Source of the DNA: Anadara kagoshimensis
Lineage: Eukaryota; Mollusca; Bivalvia; Arcoida; Arcidae
Length of the DNA: 64,000 nucleotides
Direction of reading: 5' to 3'
Assembly (NCBI GenBank): GCA_021292105.1
Contig: CM037870.1
Span: 13,983,234 to 14,047,233, forward strand
The translations under genes and the position numbers were made by a program. Of the stretch, positions 10,293 through 20,986 are shown piece by piece (position 1 is the stretch's first letter; each line of letters opens with the position of its first letter). The notes under the pieces were generated by a model. The model saw only the letters and a program-made list of their open reading frames with translations. It was not told the origin of the DNA and made no database searches.

Positions 10293-11965
10293 GGTTCTGG
10301 CCCCGTTTCACGATCGCTTTCTTAACTAAGATTTTTTATCAAATTTGGTAATTTTGGTTCTTTTGGAACTGCAAATAATTTTTTGACAAAACTAAATACA
10401 AATGTTTAAACCTGTTTCATTAATGCAAGTCCTACAGTCAGTTTTTATGAAATTTAATGAAATGTTATGTGATTGTTGTGACCTATGCATTTTTAAAATC
10501 TTTAAGAAGCCCTTACACAATCAGCTGGTGACAAAACTCAACAAGCAAATTCGGTGAATTAAGATCCTCCAAGCAGGTTCTTTTGTGATTTTCACTTATG
10601 TTCAAAGGGTCATAACTCCCACAATGCATGAGCCAACCAATCCGGGTTAACGATAGCTACTTTTCTGGTTTCATGAAATAGTGTTTTATAGTTTTGGAGA
10701 ATTGCAGACAAGAGTTTTGGACGGACGGATTGAAGGACGAAAAGAAGGACGGAAACTCGAATTTAATACCTCCCTTTTTCAAAAGGCTGGGATAACAAAC
10801 AAACAAGAGGTTTATGGTGTTCTTTTAGGCCAAACTTGCACTATCGCTCCATCCGTTCCCGAACGCGAAGAAGCAAAAACACAATGAAAAAATCTTAAAT
10901 TGATCTTTAAGAATGACACCTAAAATCCCTGGATATCTTAAAAATTAACCAATTATTGCGGTATCAAAGTTTCCAAAAAGTTAAGGATAATCTTAGTTAA
11001 GAAAAGATTGTGAAACCGGGACCAGTTAACTACTTTTTTCCTTAACTTAAATCTAGCAATCTAGTTAATTCTTAAGATTTTCGAGAATTAATGTGTCATT
11101 TTGAAAATCATTTAAAACTAAAACAGATGTTTTTAGATTTGTCAAAATTTGTTCTGGCCCCAATTTCAAATCTTTCATTAGCTAAGATTTCCGACTTGAT
11201 TTAAAATTTCACATCTTTATATCATCTTTGTTCATTTTTGAGATATTCAGATCACCGTTAGCTAAGGATGTTTGCATTACTAGTAAATTTTTTAAAAAAA
11301 AGAGGTTCCAAAAGAAGATTACCTAAACTTGTTAAATTTAAGTCAAGGAGAATCTTAGCTAAGCAATGATTGTGAAATCGGGACCTATACCAGTCTCAAA
11401 ATCATGTCTTAAGTAAGGTGTGTCTTATAACTTAAATCTGGCAAACTTGAAAGTTTTTTAATCTTGTTAGTTTTTAAAAAAAATGTTTATGAGTTTAAGG
11501 TGTCATTTACCCAATCATTCTTTGATTATTGTATTACATCTTTATTCTGAATTTATTGTCTTACCATATTATATGACATCTTTATTTTACGTTTAATCGA
11601 ATAATTAATTATTATGAATTATTTTACTATGAAATACCGTAAAAAGTTGCCAAATTTAAGCTAATGAAAATCTTAGTTAAGGAATTGTAATGAAACAAGA
11701 ATCAGGACCAGGCCCCGGTTTCACAATCATTCCTTAGCCAAGATTTTCCTAAACTTAAATTTAGCAAATATTTGTAATCTTTTTTTTTTTTTTTTTGAAA
11801 CTGCTTATACATATTTTTGTCAAAACTAAATACAAATGTAATCTTATCAATGACACCTTAAGTTTCTGAATATCTTTAAAATTAACAAATTCTAACTGTT
11901 TGAAAAATTGGCAGATTTAAGTTAAGGAAAATCTTAGCTAAGGAGTGATTGTGAAACCAGGGCCA
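10293..11965. mobile_element. Cluster of foldback MITEs with GGCCCCGGTTTCACAATC termini
   Basis: Forward ends (GGCCCCGTTTCACGATC type, then CTTAACTAAGATTTT) occur at about 10,300, 11,155 and 11,706. Reverse ends (AATCTTAGCTAAGG then GATTGTGAAACCGGGACC type) occur at about 10,985-11,025, 11,350-11,385, 11,660-11,700 and 11,925-11,965. Several related elements of 230-730 bp are thus side by side or nested. The first carries an unrelated GGACGGACGG-type repeat inside (about 10,560-10,760). No gene is visible here. Confidence 0.7.
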
Positions 11966-12257
11966 AGAGACCTCTATGTCAGAAGGTCTACTGCTGAAAG
12001 CGATCAAAATGATAATTGATCGATTGAATGGGGATTTACGTCGCCATGATTCAAGCATATTTCACTTATACTTAGACGTCACCAGCTAAAGGGTGATGCG
12101 GCAGACCGACATGATACTACTATCATACTTAATATACAAAAAACAATTATAAAACACAAAATAATGCAGAAAAATTTCTTTTATTTTTGCGCAATTCTTA
12201 ACAAAATTTTATCGATAACATTTCTTTTGGTTGTCAAGATTGGTTTCTATTTTGAAT

Positions 12258-12995
12258 TTATTGATTTTTTCGCCCTTCTTGCTTGCCGCGTCCACCGTTT
12301 TTCCACCACTTTTTCCATTTATTTATTTTCCTGAAATGTAAAAACAAACAAAACATAAGAAATACATACGATAAATATCAAAACGACCGTCTTGTGCCTT
12401 TCTTTTTTTCTCATTTCAGCATCTTAAAATATTTGGCAAAATATTTGGATTTTCATAATTTTTGTGTGGTCAATACAGGAAAAGAAAAAAGTGGTTTTCG
12501 TCTGTCTGATAATGAAATTAAATAATAAAAAATCTGGAGCAAAATTATAAGCCTAAACCTAATTAAGATAAAAAAAAGATAAATTTAGCAGTTAGCTAGT
12601 GGCATTGCTAACCTTGCATAGCAATTGTTTTCAAGTATCCATGGGTCAATGGATGTTAGAATAAATTGACCGTCTACATATATTAAGTCCGTCTGTCTTT
12701 TAAGTATTTTTCTTAGTCTCCTTAGGGTGGTCTTTACACACAGGTCATACTCTATATCAACTTACTTTGCGACTGGTTTTGATGAGATTTTTTCTAGTTT
12801 CTCAATAACATCTTTTGTGGCACATCTGCATTCACGGCATCTCCATCTTCCTCCCTGTTCACAAGGCACTTTTTTCCAGCAAACAAGACTCTCACCGTCG
12901 GCCAAACATCGCAATTTCCTCGACTTCTTCCAATGCACACTCTGGCATATTGAAACCAATAAAACCAAAACGAGAAGCGCTAGAAAAGTCCTCAT
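12258..12995 (-). CDS. Secreted six-cysteine cationic peptide, candidate antimicrobial peptide, two coding exons
   Basis: Coding exons 12995-12766 and 12330-12258, 303 nt, 100 residues. Exon 1 could read to a stop at 12,762, but that stop lies inside a perfect donor (GCAAA|GTAAGT), and a good acceptor (TTTACATTTCAG) at 12,331 continues the frame. Residues 1-19 are a classic signal peptide (MRTFLALLVLVLLVSICQS). The mature part has six cysteines spaced C-8-C-5-C-7-C-2-C-1-C, suggesting three disulfides, then a helical segment and a tail rich in Lys, Arg and Trp (KINKWKKWWKNGG). Secretion signal, paired cysteines and strong positive charge are typical of host-defence peptides. The cysteine spacing does not match the big defensin, mytilin or mytimacin spacings I know, so the family is open. 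AATAAA lies near 12,180-12,185 on this strand. Confidence 0.7.
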
Positions 12996-13032
12996 TCTAC
13001 AATAGTAAAATAAAATGAATGAATAATTACAA

Positions 13033-13033
13033 A

Positions 13034-13108
<75 letters not shown>

Positions 13109-13110
13109 AT
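13033..13110. repeat. (AAAT)n microsatellite
   Basis: An essentially pure AAAT/AATA run of about 78 bp just upstream of the first coding exon of the cationic peptide gene, inside its inferred 5' intron. Confidence 0.95.
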
Positions 13111-15430
13111 TATGATTTTAATAAATAAAAGGTTGTGTTAACGACAACGGAATGACTAGTACATAGTATTTGAAACAATCCCCAGTTCCACCGCGGTAAA
13201 ATTGCATTTTTGACTGAAAAAAACGACAGACCTATCCATCTAGATCTGAAACATCTCTGTGATATTTTAAAACAAGAATTGAATTTTAATTGGTAAGAAA
13301 GTGCCGCTTTGTTATAAAATACAAATTATACAAATTATTTTAAGCAAAAGAAATAAATCTGTAACGAAAAAAAATTGTTCAGTGCAAAAACGAATCAAAA
13401 AATGAACAAGAGACAGACGAGGGAAAGAATGAACAAACGATATCAAAATAAAAAAAAATATAATGTAAATGAAATATTTAAAAAAAATACAACTGGTTAG
13501 CAAGTTATATTTTTTTATATTTCATTTAGAAAAATTATAATTTGATATACAATGTAATTTCCTACACACAAAATATTAACCATAGCATACCTGAAAAACT
13601 TTTTTTCCTTTATAGTCCAACTGAAAAATATACCTTTTAATATATAAGCAGTTGTCTCACCAAGAATATAAACCAAAGTGGTAACTGTGCAACCTGTTCC
13701 ACCTATTTAAACAAGTTTCGGGTATCACCCATTTATTTGCATTCTGTTGTTAGTGTGTATCAACTTCAGCTACGTTGCGTTGTGTCATGTGTTACTTTAT
13801 TAATCCCATTTTTCTCGTCACCAATTTTTTTTCCTGGAACATCACATGTTCAAATTAAATAAATGTGTAACATTTATAGAATTACATATTTATTTTACAA
13901 CCACGTACATTATATGCATTTTCGATATAAAAAAAATCCTGAACTACGATGGCCGATGCGTGCCTTCTACATATCGCCATGTCAAATATTAAATTTTTAA
14001 AATTGTGAATGAAGAAATTGATATTGTCGTATCATTTATAAGGAATTAAAATCCACATTTCCAAAAAAGTTTCATAATGGATTTTTGTAATGACATTTTT
14101 TTAAAAAGAAAATGCATGACCGTTTCTTAGAGATTTTAAACAGAAATTTAATATCGCATTTAACAATACTAAAACAACGCTGCGCGGATCCTTTAAATTT
14201 TGGGTAAACTTTTTAGAAAAACCTCATTTCCAATTTAAAAAAAACAGTTTCTAATTTCAAATTTCAAAACTCTTGTTTGAAGATATGAAGTTTTGACAGA
14301 CTCGTATCGGCATTTGTATTGAAGAAATTGCAAAGGTAGAATTTTCTGTCACTTCACCTATAGCTGGTTACGTCTCAATATATGTGAATTATTCTTGACC
14401 GGTTGGTAAAACATCATTCAGTCAATCCGAATACCTGGATCAGCCAATGTGTTTTCCAATTTTAAGAACAATCTAATTTTAAATTCAAGTGTATTTAATT
14501 TTAACCATTGGCCATTCAAAATCGTCCCTGACCAACAGTACTCGGCCAATGTTGTACGAAAGGTCCTTGGTGGTTATGATTAAAAATTGTATCCGACATG
14601 CCCTCTTGTATTCAAAAGTGTTCAGAGTTTATTACATAACTATTATAACTATTCAATAGTTGATGATTTATAGATAATGCTATCACGTATTAGAAACAGC
14701 AGCATACCTGGGAATTTTGGAAAATGTGCGTCGGGGGGGGGGGGGATGTTGGTTGCTGCCGAAGAACATCAAACTAGAGATTCTAGGTTATGCCCCACCC
14801 CCGAGATACAATTTGACATGTAGCGTAAAGTATTGCAATTCCCTGCATTCTAAGGAAGTGGACAGAAATAAAGGGGTCAAACTACCGGAGGTCCCTAACC
14901 CCTCTAGGTCCATTACTAAAACATTTTGCTTCTTTCCTCGGGCACATCCATACACCTGTTTTAGTAAGAATATTCAAAATATTTATTGTAGTATGTATAC
15001 AAATACTTTTTGCCATAGGTGCAATTTCCATACCTGAGATATATACGAATGTTTTAAGCGTGTGTGTGTGTGTGTGTGTTTTTGTGTGTTTGAAAACTTG
15101 GCCAGAGTTCAGTGCTAAGTTATGAATTGTAATTCGACCATATTGCTCAAAGTAGTTTAGGTTAAACGCCATGTTTATGGTGTATTTGATTCACAGTAGG
15201 CCAAATACGCTATGACAGGGTTTGTTCCCAACACAGTTACTGTCAATGATACAACGAAGGAAGATGTAGTTTACAAATAAATTGTTGAATCAGGGAAATT
15301 GCAAGCCTAGGCATATCATACCCTTATAAATTTATGACTGTCATCACAATATTGCTGATAAGTATGATGTCGCTGTATCAAAAATTATTCTGAATATATT
15401 TAGCGCCAAATAGTTCCATGATTTTGTCAT
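13111..15430. other. AT-rich intergenic region with repeat debris
   Basis: Apart from the inferred first exon at 13.6 kb I see no supported gene. It holds a SINE-tail fragment near 14,335-14,430, a G-run near 14,733-14,745, a GT repeat near 15,060-15,080, and a family B fragment near 15,290-15,420. Confidence 0.45.
13591..13710 (-). promoter_or_regulatory. Inferred promoter and non-coding first exon of the cationic peptide gene
   Basis: The ATG at 12,995 follows an acceptor (TTTACTATTGTAG|A), which implies an upstream 5'-UTR exon. A strong donor, TTTTTCAG|GTATGC, ends at 13,591. About 110 bp upstream on the same strand is a TATA-like GTTTAAATAGG (about 13,701-13,712), which would place the start near 13,675. 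This is positional inference. Confidence 0.4.
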
Positions 15431-15439
15431 TCTATTCAC

Positions 15440-15765
15440 AATTTTTGATACGTGGCGGATGTACACCTAGCTAGAGAGGTTGTGTGTTCGACCCCCGGCC
15501 GGGTCTGACCCAAGACTTGAAAGTGGGTAGTGACTGTTCTTTCGCCAAGCACTCGGCATTACGAAATGAAAGTCACGGTTCTTTCGGATGGGAACTTAAA
15601 ATAAACGAGGTCCCGTGTCACGGTGGGCTGTACATGTATAATGCCATCAGCGCAACGCACAGGCAAAATTTCTGCACTTTCGCCTATTGCTGGCGACGTC
15701 TCGATATAAGTGAAATATTCTTGACTGGGACGTTTAACCCTATTACTCACTCACTCACTAGCTAG
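15440..15765 (+). mobile_element. SINE, sense orientation, with altered head
   Basis: B-box-like GTTCGACCCCCGGCCGGG is followed by CTGACCCAAGACTTGAAAGT, the conserved TTCTTTCGGATGGGAACTT body, the TCGCCTATTGCTGGCGACG tail and a (CACT)n-like end. The usual A-box half is replaced by family B sequence (GTGGCGGATGTACACCTAGC), suggesting a chimera or insertion point. Confidence 0.75.
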
Positions 15766-16229
15766 ACAAGATGTGCTTATCCTTCCGGAGCACCCGGTAC
15801 CAGGTAATACTATAATTTAATTTGCGTGGTTTTTCAAAGTGTCTGCTTTGCTTTTGGGACATGGACTGTATAGAGGTCTTAGTTTTCATCAGGGCGTTTG
15901 AATTGGAAATCGCCTACAAGTCATTGACTCCTACGTGATTCATAATAGTTACACATACAGTTAAACGTACAGAGTCATAAAAAATATATTGGGTTTGACT
16001 TCTGTTCAAATACTGTAACGATGATATCAAAGGGTAATCCGAACCAAAGTAATCAAACATATCTATTGATTTGTGATCGAATTTCATTTTAATTAAAATA
16101 TTAATGCAACAAGTTCCGGATTTGAGGTTTACTGTTTCCACAACAGCTTGTGTTCTGTGAAAATCAACTCGGTATACGTGTTTTACGTAACGAAATTAAC
16201 ATATACCTAGTTTTTGGATCGAAATCAGG

Positions 16230-16341
16230 GAATACATTGTCATATACCATTTTTTAATTTAATCATTAAAATACATTACAAAATGATAGATATGCCATTT
16301 TTTAAATGTATTTTATTATTAAATTTAAAAAATGGTAAATG
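16230..16341. repeat. Two inverted copies of the ~60-bp foldback mini-element
   Basis: TTGTCATATACCATTTTTT opens the first copy and AAAAAATGGTAAATGACAA closes the second. The two cores (TTAATCATTAAAATACATT and reverse) face each other, as in the pair at 24,521. Confidence 0.7.
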
Positions 16342-16566
16342 ACAACATGATCAAATGCATTTAGATGATAATAAATAAATAAATGTTTTTAAAACAATTA
16401 TGTTTACCTTCACATTACAAGATAAAAAGGCCATTCAGTGAATTCGAAGCGGAGTGAAGTGGAATATAATAATAATAAACTTTATTCCGAAAGTTTTACA
16501 ACTTATAAGATATATAAATAATAGTAATTATGAAATACATGAGTACATACAGATAGGCAGTGGTAC

Positions 16567-16568
<2 letters not shown>

Positions 16569-16626
<58 letters not shown>
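16569..16626. repeat. (AAT)n microsatellite
   Basis: A pure AAT trinucleotide run of nearly 60 bp. It generates spurious poly-Ile and poly-Leu frames on the two strands. Confidence 0.95.
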
Positions 16627-16628
<2 letters not shown>

Positions 16629-16777
16629 AGTGGAAAAATAGAACAAGACTGTAGAAATATACGGAGAGATGTCCAAGAAATAAATTAAATGAGACATCAT
16701 ATAGCAGCTCTTAATTTGAATGCATGAGACAAATATTTCCCTAAATTTGACAGTTGTTTGACGTTGTTAACACGTTA

Positions 16778-17610
16778 CTTACTTACTTAATCCTCTTCGT
16801 GCCTGGGGCACATAAGGCCTTTACCGAGGACCTCCATCTCTGTCTGTCGGGTGCCATCTGCTGTACTATGCCCCAAGTCCATCCCTGCTCTTTCATCTCT
16901 TTCTCCACTGTTCTCCGCCATGTCTCCTTGGGCCTTCCTCTGTTTCTCTTTCCTGGTGGAGTCCATCTTAAGGCTACCCTTGGTATATCTGATATTTCCA
17001 TTCTAAGGACATGGCCGATCCACCTCCAGCGTTTCTCTTTAATCTGGTCAGATATGGCAACTGTTTTGGTTCTTCCATACAGCTCTTCATTGCTGATCTT
17101 ATTTGGCCAGAATATTTTCAGGATCCTGCGGAGACATCTGGTTTGGAAGGTGTCTACTTTTTGAGTGATGGTGTTGGTCACCTTCCAGGACTCTGAACCA
17201 TACAGGAGAACTCCAATTACGTTGGTTTTAAATATTCTGATCTTGGTTTGGGTCCTGATACTAGATGACCTCCAGATGTTCCGTAGGTTGGCAAAATTGG
17301 CACGAGCTTTTGTTATTCTGCATTGGACATCTACAATAGAGTCACCATTGGCTGTGATCTTACTGCCAAGGTATGTGAAATCGCTGACCTCTTCTATTCT
17401 GTTGTTATTTGCTGTTACTTCGTTATCTTTTTTAGCATTGATCTTCATTAATTTTGTTTTGTTGCCATTTATCTTGAGTCCAATATGTCTGCTGAAATTT
17501 ACTAGGTCATCAGTTTTACTTTGGATATCCATATGTCGCTGTGCAAGTAGAGCGATGTCATCAGCAAAATCAAGATCTTCCAGCGACTGTTGGAATGTCC
17601 AGGATATTCC
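16778..17610 (-). mobile_element. 5'-truncated non-LTR retrotransposon, reverse-transcriptase C-terminus, with perfect 13-bp target duplication
   Basis: A 278-residue minus-strand frame (17,619-16,783) begins just before the catalytic box LDFADDIALL. It continues with the RT thumb-like segment (GLKINGNKTKLM), a YLGS motif and a C-terminal tail with RWRWIGHVLRM and GKRNRGRPKETWRR typical of LINE ORF2 ends. The 5' part of ORF2 is missing. The 3' end is a short (TAAG)n tail. The identical 13-mer TGTTAACACGTTA flanks it at 16,765-16,777 and 17,611-17,623, a textbook target-site duplication. The open frame and intact duplication suggest recent insertion. The clade is not certain. Confidence 0.9.
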
Positions 17611-17624
17611 TGTTAACACGTTAT

Positions 17625-18330
17625 AACTCTATAAATTTAAACATGGAATTTCGAAGGCCTACGCCAGTAGTATGGTTTGATAAACTTATTTCTAAGACAC
17701 GCATATTTTTGACATATTAATACAAAGTGAAATTCATCTTCAACTTCATCAATACAAAAGGACAACACCTGTTATTTCTTGATACATTATTATAACGGCC
17801 TGTTTCAATTGCTAAGCAGTGAGAAGACAACCTGATTTTGCTGATATATTTTTTGAAACGAGTAATAATTGGTTTGGTTAAGTAGTACTGTAGAGTAAAA
17901 TGATCAATTAAATGTTTATATATAATGCATTTGGACGAATTATTTATTTCAGCTAGGAGAGACTGCTTACAGCAGTCTTGTAAACGTTGTCTGATGACAG
18001 ACATATACATATCTGCACTAATATTGTGTTGATTAAACCATAAAAAACTTAAACCTAAAGAGTCCAGCTCATGTTTGATAACATTTGTAAAATTGACTTA
18101 TTGTTTGGGTATTTGTCACACAATTGTAATAAATAAATATAAGCAGATTTCAAAATACAATTATTTATCTGTAACAGTTTAAACCAATATGCAAACATTC
18201 TTATTTTACGAACTAAAACCGGTACCAGTGGGTATCTACCAAGTTCAAAATAAATAACAAAATTTTTTGTAGTTGATTTAATACCCAGTATGGATTTACA
18301 AAAATCTAGATGAACTTTTTCCAAATGAAT
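17625..18330. other. Intergenic, possible decayed coding-like frames
   Basis: Two minus-strand frames (17,717-18,010 and 18,055-18,324) resemble parts of reverse-transcriptase C-terminal regions often carried by LINEs (LHQFCKS-like, LGRYPL, ISKIR). They are separated by stops and have no splice support. I treat them as probable degraded retroelement sequence. Confidence 0.3.
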
Positions 18331-18505
18331 AATTAAGTTTTGCGCCTATAACCGTTATATCGAGATTGTGGATAGTGGAGGAAACCGGAATGCCCGGAGG
18401 AAACAACCACCGACCTTCGGCAAACCTACAACCTTTCTCACTCTAGGATCTCTCCCGAATGGGATTCGAACCCAGTAAGCACGCGATTTTGACCACTCTG
18501 CCGCC
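18330..18505 (-). mobile_element. Second tRNA-derived SINE family, fragment
   Basis: On the minus strand: CGGCGGCAGAGTGGTCAAAA (A-box-like) and GGGTTCGAATCCCATTCGGG (B box), followed by GGTTTGCCGAAGGTCGGTGG and TTTCCTCCACTATCC. Related bodies occur at about 22,290-22,440, 24,410-24,460 and 36,120-36,260. Confidence 0.7.
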
Positions 18506-18802
18506 GAAAATACTAGTAATTATTAATACTTGTATAAAAATCGTCATCGTGAAAATGTGCTGAAATAGAGAAAGTAAATCCGGATGCAGTGTCTATGTAC
18601 AATACTGATCGCAACTAATTTGAAAATATGAACTAAAATGTCCATTTTATCCTAATCTAGTTATAAGGTTAGCAATTTCAACTGGTTAAGGTAATGTAAA
18701 AACAGGAAAAAAGTCTTACAATGGGCGAATAATATATATATAACATGTGTCAGTCTTGCCATTTAGTTAAAAGTTGAATTCTTTATACGAGATTCTTTTT
18801 TA

Positions 18803-19164
18803 AAAATTTAATTTAATTTAATTTAATTTAATTTGATTTAATTAAATTAAATTAAATTAAATTAAATTAAATTAAATTAAATTAAATTAAATTAAATTAA
18901 ATTAAATTAAATTAAATTAAATTAAATTAAATTAAATTTAATTTAATTTAATTTAATTTAATTTAATTTAATTTAATTTAATTTTTTAATTTAATTTAAT
19001 TTAATTAATTATTAATCTAATTTAATTTAATTTAATTAATTTAATTTAATTTAATTTAATTTAATTTAATTTAATTCAATTCAATTCAATTCAATTCAAT
19101 TCAATTCAATTCAATTTAATTTAATTTAATTTAATTTAATTTAATTTAATTTAATTTAATTTAA
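18803..19164. repeat. Strand-switching pentanucleotide array, (AATTT)n-(AAATT)n-(AATTT)n with a TTCAA block
   Basis: About 360 bp of near-pure AATTT repeat that switches to its reverse complement near 18,836 and back near 18,938, making long internal inverted repeats. A block of AATTC units (about 19,074-19,114) is embedded in the last arm. Small interruptions occur at 18,981-19,040. No coding content. Confidence 0.9.
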
Positions 19165-19334
19165 AACAAATGGCTTTTTAACTTTACATGTATATATATT
19201 TTTATAATAATGGCATTATTTTATGTCCCTTGCTTGTTAGAAACTGAAACAAGAGTTTATTGATTTGATGCAGACAAACGAATGCATTCATAGTCATTAT
19301 GTTGTAAAATTTCAAATGCTCAATAATATATAAT

Positions 19335-19600
19335 AATAACTAGAAAAACTGTGAGCCAAAAGCCCACAAAAAATACCCCCTGCTCCACCTACATAAAAAA
19401 ATCCATCGGATCAAATTTTTAAATAGGAGGTGCACATCTACATTATATTACAAAGATTGTGTGAAAGTTTCACGAAAATCCATTGAAGGGTTTAGGAGGA
19501 GTTGCGGATAAGAGATAGCTACCCTAAGGTGTAACGGAAGGACGGAAGGACGGACAGACACACGGACGAACTATATATATCCCCACTTTTTAAGCGGGGG

Positions 19601-19640
<40 letters not shown>
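19335..19640 (+). mobile_element. SINE-like element ending in an (AAT)n tail
   Basis: Contains AAACTGTGAGCCAAAAGCCC, TGAAAGTTTCACGAAAATCC, ATTGAAGGGTTTAGGAGGAG, repeated GGACGGAAGGACGGACAG, then CCCACTTTTTAAGCGGGGGT and an AAT tail (19,603-19,645). The short hairpin and microsatellite end suit a retroposed element. A diverged relative lies near 10,560-10,760. Confidence 0.65.
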
Positions 19641-19646
<6 letters not shown>

Positions 19647-20247
19647 TTTATTCAAGTGTCACATGTTAATAAGCATAAAACTGTAAAATTCTTTAGATCT
19701 AAAACACATTAAAATATTAACACCCAGCCAAACAGACTTATGAGACACTAATAAAAAGAAATAAAGGTCAAGAAACATTACTACAATATATAAATAAAAA
19801 ATTTGAAAACAGATATACGTCGTCTGTACATCTTAAAACTGTTGAGGCTAAAAGTCCTTGAAGTATACTGTCGCTGTATTATAATAAACATCCTAGTTAT
19901 AAAAACACGTAATTTGCTCTGATATAGGACTTCATTTTTAAATCAACATCCCCTTAAATTCAATGAAAATGCAATGAAAAATTATTGTTCACTGAAATGT
20001 CCCAAATTGCTTGATATTGCCATTTAGTTTAAACAATATTTTATTTTGATAAAATACATGATACATAATTACGAATAGATACAATGAGGATTACGGAACA
20101 AGAGTGAAACTCTTATATAAACCAGTCTCCTTCAATATAATATGTTACAATATAAATAAATAAACTAATGGATATATAATTTCTTATTGAATTGATTAAA
20201 TAAATAAGTAAATAAATGTAGATTAGGAGAACATCAAAGACAAGCAA

Positions 20248-20400
20248 AAATATAATATAATATAATATAATATAATATAATATAATATAATATAATATAA
20301 TATAATATAATATAATAATATATATAATATAATATAATATAATATAACATAATATGTTATAACATAATATAATATAAATATATGATATAATGTAATATAA
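20248..20400. repeat. (TATAA)n microsatellite
   Basis: A TATAA pentamer run of about 150 bp, imperfect at its right end. Confidence 0.95.
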
Positions 20401-20986
20401 TATGTGGGTGTTTGTCAGTACAGAATAATTATCTGGTAAATCGTTTCGATTGTAAAATAAATTCTAGAACTGATAGAAATATTTCTTTATTTTGTTGGGG
20501 TGATAACATTGGGTCTCCATATAGTAGTTTATTTGTACTTAAAACATAAGGAATTTTTATTGCCATTTAAAAATAATTTTGTCTCAATTAAAAGATACCA
20601 TTATACGTGAAATCAGATTAGTTTTTTAAATTTGAAATGACTTCCCTTTTATTTTCCACTAAATTTTTTTTTTAATTTTGAGCAAAAAAAGACTCAATTT
20701 GAACATTTTTTTTGAAAAATTATTTTCATAACTTTTACACATAATTTATTCAAAAGAGAGAGTAGGTGATACAAAAGGACGATCTTCTTTCCTTAAAATC
20801 ATTTAAACGTCCAGTTGTTTTAACTGTTTAATCAAAGTATGCTAATATAGTAGACATAGTGTGACCTTTGACCTCTCAATTTTTGTTTACGCCTTAGAGA
20901 ATTTATTTACTGTCCTACATTTAGTCATGTAGGAAATATCTAGCTGTTTGGGACAGGGTGTAGTATACACGTATATAGCCTTAACA

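Noticed and set aside
12727..13018. Plus-strand frames over the cationic peptide
   Set aside because: Antisense shadows of the minus-strand coding exon.
16454..16700. Poly-Ile and poly-Leu frames
   Set aside because: Products of the (AAT)n microsatellite.
17165..17626. 153-residue plus-strand frame
   Set aside because: It is the antisense shadow of the LINE reverse-transcriptase frame.
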